From: Nephrocerus scutellatus
Taxonomy: Eukaryota; Arthropoda; Insecta; Diptera; Pipunculidae
Assembly: GCA_947095585.1 (NCBI GenBank)
Contig: OX352765.1
Coordinates: forward strand, 20,862,254-20,926,253
Length of the DNA: 64,000 nucleotides
Direction: 5' to 3'
Of the stretch, positions 60,059-64,000 are shown piece by piece. The position numbers and the translations under genes were made by a program. The notes beneath the pieces are model-generated. The model saw nothing but the letters and a program-made list of their open reading frames with translations. It had not been told where the DNA came from and searched no databases. Position 1 is the first letter of the stretch, and the number at the start of each line of letters is the position of its first letter.

Positions 60059-60333
60059 ATAATAATAATACTCGGCGCGACAGACCGTTGCGGCCCAGGG
60101 CCTAGCTTCCCTTGTGCATGTATATTTTTGCACACAAATGGAAGGGACCTACAATGTAATGCCGTATGTGAACGGCGAATTGAGAAGCTTTTGTTAGAAG
60201 TTATTACTCTCGGACGTTTGTCAGATATTCGCGAGAGGTGGGACACAGTGAAAAATACTTTTGGTGTTACTGGGATTCGAACCACGAACATCTTGCTCAG
60301 AAGCCATGCACTTTTCAACAAAGCCACGGCGCC
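60059..60333 (-). mobile_element. tRNA-derived SINE, copy 3, with target-site duplication
   Basis: On the minus strand this copy carries GTGGCTTTG... at its 5' end, the B box GGTTCGAATCCCAGTAACACC, the TTTTTCACTGTGTCCCACCT body, AGGTCCCTTCCATTTGTG and the CTGTCGCGCCGAGTATTATT end. The plus-strand flanks are AAAAAGGATTTTA (60046-60058) and AAAATGGATTTTA (60337-60349), 13 bp with one mismatch. Confidence 0.9.
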
Positions 60334-60349
60334 TACAAAATGGATTTTA

Positions 60350-60425
60350 GTCTCTTTTTTTATAGATATAGATATAGATTATATATTTATTATATTTATA
60401 TATATATTATATATATCTTTGAAAA
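60350..60425. repeat. TA-rich microsatellite
   Basis: A run of ATAGATATAG and TATATTTAT words follows the SINE. It is a simple-sequence tract with no gene. Confidence 0.8.
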
Positions 60426-60549
60426 AAATTTGGACCCGATAGGTGACGCTGGGGTGGAAAATGTAGTTTTCCCTGTATATGATCTTCATATAAAGAATAT
60501 TGGAACAAGTGTACATTTTTTTTCTGTATAAGTGTCGATTCTATAGTTT

Positions 60550-60793
60550 TCTGGATTGGTGAGTTGGTTAGTTAGTGGGGTGTAAGTGGGCGTGGCGTCA
60601 GTGGGCGGGAGGTCAGTGGGCGGGGGTCAGTGGGATGGGACAGCCGGGAAATGCCGGGTATTTCTGCTAATACTGATGTGACTAATACTGTGACGCGATA
60701 TCGCAAAACAAATAGCTTTTCACAGCTTCACAAAACGATCACAAACAAATTTATTGAAAGTGGGACAGGACAACGTCTGTCGGGTCAGCTAGT
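60550..60793 (+). mobile_element. Non-autonomous Helentron-type element, 3' end
   Basis: The 3' end holds a hairpin, GACAGGAC-AAC-GTCTGTC with one bulged G (60764-60781), followed by GGGTCAGCTAGT ending at 60793. A hairpin followed by CTAGT fits Helentron 3' ends in insects. Short GTGGGCGTGG and GTCAGTGGGCGGG direct repeats lie at 60580-60640. The 5' limit is uncertain. Confidence 0.6.
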
Positions 60794-60819
60794 ATATATA
60801 GATTTAATGGCGGTATTTT

Positions 60820-61090
60820 CGGAATGCTTTTTGGGCCTTTTGAGATCTTTTGCGCTTATTTTGAGGGGTCTTTTTGGCGTTTTGGTGGTCCTTTTGGGAG
60901 TATTTTGGGAAAGTTTTGTGGATCTTTTGGAGGTCTTTTAGGAGTCTTTTAGGGTCTTTTGGTGGTCTTTTGGGGGTATTTGGTGGGTTTTTTGGAGTGT
61001 TTTGAAGGTATTTTTGAAGGTCTTTTGGGAGCCTTTTGAGGGTGTTTGGCTATTTAGAGGGTCTTTTTGGAGGTCTATTAGTAGGTATTT
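60820..61090 (+). repeat. Degenerate G/T minisatellite (GGTCTTTTGG-type units)
   Basis: About twenty imperfect units of 10-13 bp (GGTCTTTTGGAGG, GGTCTTTTGGTGG, GGGTATTTGGTGG and similar) follow each other. The inverse complement occurs at 21955-22125. The open frame at 60630-60941 is a by-product of the repeat. Confidence 0.8.
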
Positions 61091-61389
61091 TTAAAAAAAT
61101 ATTATTGTCAGTCAGTCAATTCAATAATCTGATAATCTTTTTAGTTTATATTATAGAGCTTTCCATATTATCCAGTTGTGACATTTTCTTGCTCAGTAAA
61201 CTCAACCATTGTGCTACATAAGGTGCCGTAAATGTTTTTAGAAAATGGTAATGCTAGTGTTTTCCGATGCAAATCGCTGTCAGTCAAAAAGTTTAACATT
61301 TCTGGAGGTTATGTTTCTCAAAAGTTATCTCTTAGTTCGCGACGCAACATTGTTTTTTATTTACTTAAAAAATTGAATTCAGTGACAAA

Positions 61390-62340
61390 ATGGAATTATC
61401 GCGTGAAAATTTTCGTGTGATGATTTTTTACAATTTTCGAAAGGGGCTAACTCAACAACAGTGCTTCGAATCATTTCATTCGACTTTTGGCGACGAAGCA
61501 CCATCCTTGGCTAGTGTTTATAATTGGTAAAATGAATTTAAACGCGAACGATGCTCACTCAAAGACGAGCCTCGTGAAGGTCGTCCAAAAACAGCTGTTG
61601 TGTCAGAAAACATCGATGCTGTGAGAAAACTGATTGAAGAGGATCGTTATGTGACTTATGGGGAAATCGAGCCATGTCTAGTGCGGAAGCTATGTGCACG
61701 TTGGATTTCAAATTTTTTGACAGACGCACAAAAAATGGTTCGCGTCGATTAGTGCCGCCAAATACTTGAAAATTTCATTGAAGGTACTTCCAAAAAACGT
61801 ATACAAGATCGTGACAGGTGACGAGTCATGGATATTTGACTATGAGCTGGAAAGAAAAGGGCAATCAACTGTTTGGGTCTTCCAATTCGAAGAAAAACCA
61901 ACAAAAGCTTGGAGCGTTGGGTAGCAAATGGTAGCGCGTTTCTTCACGAAAACCGGTCATGTGGCTCTTGAAAATCAAAAGACAGTCAATTCAGCATTTG
62001 TTTGACTGATGTTTTTAACAAATTGAGATAAAACCCAAAAACGGCGAATCATTTTCCATCACGATAATGCGAGCTCACTCAAACGATCGAATTGATGGGT
62101 CAATCGCCTTACAGCCCCGACGACTTGGCACCCAATGACTTCTTCCTGTTTCCAACAATCAAAGATAAGATGCGTGGACAATGCTTATCGCCTGAAGAAG
62201 CGGTTGAAGCGTTCAGAAACCATGTTTTGGAGCTATCATCTTCGGACTGGAAAAACTGTTTCGATAAATGTTTTGAGCGTATGCAAAAGTGTATAGATCT
62301 TAAAGGCGAATATTTTGAAAAGCAATAAAGCAATTTTTGA
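61390..62340 (+). pseudogene. Mariner transposase, nearly full length but disabled
   Basis: From ATG at 61390 the text follows a mariner transposase throughout: an N-terminal helix-turn-helix (LTQQQCFESFHSTFGDEAPS, NEFKRERCSLKDEPREGRPK), VTGDESWIFDYE with the first catalytic Asp (about 61820), a IIFHHDNAS block with the second Asp (about 62050), and DDLAPNDFFLFP with the third (about 62140), giving D,D34D. It ends with CIDLKGEYFEKQ at 62328. An in-frame stop after SVYNW, further stops near 61750, 61920, 62005 and 62025, and a frameshift near 61675 and 62080 disable it. Terminal inverted repeats were not found. Confidence 0.88.
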
Positions 62341-64000
62341 CGAAAAATTTTAATGTTTTATTACTTTTTCTATAAACTTTTACTTTTTAAGTTATATATC
62401 ATGTCATGCGATAAAATTTAATCGATCGTATTTACTATCTTCCTTCTTTGCAACGTACCGAAAGGACTCTGTGTTTATCAAAAAACTGGACCAAATATCG
62501 TCAACCTGGAGCTGCTACAACAACAATTATCTCACTATACTTATTATTATTCTACTCGTATGGTTTTCTAGGATGCATATAAATCTTTATTCTTTCGATA
62601 ACGCCAAAGAGGCATAACTTCTAACGCGCGGGTACACAATTCTACGCACCCACTTTTTAGTTATAATTTTTTTACTATTAATAAATTTAAAATTCCGACC
62701 CTGTCATGACATTCGTATTTTTTAACTTTATAAATAACAACAATCGGTTAAGAATTCGCAAAGTTATACTTGTCGTTACATATCCCATAGAAGTAATGCC
62801 ATGAGAGCTTCGCTCCAATAAGTAATCACCAGTGTAATTTGTGAACTTTTGCTTTTTGTTAACTAAAGTTAAAGTAAAGTAGAAAGCCTAAATTTCGTAA
62901 CAATATGATGGATGTTCAAGCCGATTGACTTTGTAACGTTTTTGTGACCTATTAGAGTTAATTACATCGCGCCATTATATCTATTTGATTTCATGTGGAT
63001 CTTAGGTGCACGAGAAAAGGCATAACAATTGTACCCAAGCATGGGGCGATCAAACTCATTGCAAAGTCACTCATAGCAATCATTTGCATAGCAAACCTTA
63101 CCATATTGCTGATTTTTTAGCGATGAGGATGTTGATTTTTGTGGCGCATTGCACCTCTGTAGCACAATTCCCCACCCCGCAAAGCTTAGGAAAGAACTAG
63201 CTAGTTTGGCTCAAAACCAACTTGCCGCCTGCAGATCGTTCTACAATTACTAATATTAGGCTCGTTGTACACTTCAACTAAGCTCACATAGCTTAAGTCA
63301 ATTAAATCGCTGTTTTTACAAAAACATAACTTATGTAGCAGAGCTTAGTTTAGTTGAAATCTACAACGGACCTTACTGCTGATGCCTGTAAGCACATTAT
63401 GTATATTTTCAGATGCTAAAGAAACAAACAAACATACACAGCAGGCTTGGTAGGGGTTCCTAGGGACTAAAATGAAACACACACACAGTAGTGCAATTTG
63501 TTATTTCAGAAAAAAAAGTTTATTCAAGTCGAAGATAATAATTTGTTTTTGTATTTTTTTTAGCTTTTCTACTAGTTTTGTTTTTCGATTTCTGGTATAT
63601 AAGTAAATGTTACAAAGTTTATTTTTTTGGATTTTTGTTGCATTTCGTTCTCCCGAAATTCGAATGCGTTTTGTTTTGTTTGCTTCTTCCTTTTAAATGG
63701 TATTTTGTAATAATAACTGTATGTTTAGGTAATAATATTAATAATTATCTTTTAAAATAATAATTTATTATCATTTTTTTACTATGTACTTCTATTTGTG
63801 GTTGTTTGTCTAAAATGTCAATATTTTTTATTATTTTCGTCTAATATATTGCTGATGGTTGGTTTTTGTTTTAATTTTTTTTTTGGTTTTTTCTCTTCAC
63901 CTCTGTTACACAATTACTAACTATTTCGTTTTATTTTTATTTTTATAGTTTTCATAAATGTTATATTATCTATTATTGTTGTTGTTTTTTGTTTTCGTTT
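62341..64000. other. Gene-free right end, AT-rich
   Basis: No coding sequence is supported. From about 63480 the plus strand is strongly T-rich with TTTATT words (AATAAA on the minus strand at about 63523), which could be the 3' untranslated region of a minus-strand gene beyond the window edge. This is a guess. Confidence 0.3.

Noticed and set aside
60630..60941. 103-codon plus-strand frame
   Set aside because: It runs across a Helentron end into a minisatellite and has no independent support.

Overview
This is eukaryotic nuclear DNA from an insect, most likely a higher fly (Diptera). Short introns of 55-70 bp, an intact carbon-dioxide receptor gene of the Gr63a type, two intron-less tRNA genes and a dense mix of insect LINEs, mariners, SINEs and foldback elements all point that way. 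A tephritid-like fly would fit the transposon mix, but I cannot prove the family from sequence alone. There are no prokaryotic features, operons or CRISPR arrays.

Eight protein-coding host genes can be assembled exon by exon with matching splice phases. They are a four-span membrane protein (+, 9794-13951), the CO2 receptor Gr63a (-, 20213-25463), the Hsp90 co-chaperone Cdc37 (+, 28813-30180), a very-long-chain fatty acid elongase (+, 33715-34762), a Tls1/C9orf78 homologue (-, 34968-36072), mitochondrial ribosomal protein L12 (+, 38050-38619), a secreted CUB-domain protein (-, 38971-40389) and a TEX2-like ER lipid-transfer protein (-, 49425-58949, 13 exons, 5' end possibly incomplete). A tRNA-Gln(CTG) and a tRNA-Arg(ACG) lie at 17464 and 18097. 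The genes are functionally unrelated. Two pairs converge tail to tail: elongase/Tls1 with 205 bp between stop codons, and mRpL12/CUB with 351 bp.

Layout: 1-9.7 kb is transposon debris (a R1/I-type LINE, a mariner scrap, a Jockey scrap, a VNTR-bearing repeat and a tRNA-derived SINE). 9.8-14 kb is the tetraspan gene, whose 3.2-kb intron holds Tc1 and LINE remains. 14.7-20 kb holds the second VNTR repeat, the tRNA pair and a LINE with a SINE nested inside it. 20.2-25.5 kb is Gr63a, with gypsy and mariner debris in its 3.5-kb second intron. 26-28.3 kb is two LINEs facing each other. 28.8-40.4 kb is the gene-dense core, interrupted at 30.4-33.3 kb by repeats and containing two inverted foldback elements at 36.35 and 37.38 kb. 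40.4-49.4 kb is LINE-rich with no host gene recognised. 49.4-59 kb is the TEX2-like gene, whose two large introns carry LINEs and another SINE-like insert. 59-64 kb holds a young MITE with perfect 3-bp target duplication, a third SINE copy, a Helentron-type 3' end, a G/T minisatellite, a nearly complete but disabled mariner and AT-rich sequence.

I found no clear new gene system. The most distinctive new-looking items are the small structured repeats: the paired foldbacks, the MITE, the SINE family with clean target-site duplications, the VNTR element present with five units in one copy and one in the other, and a strong stem-loop between the two tRNA genes.
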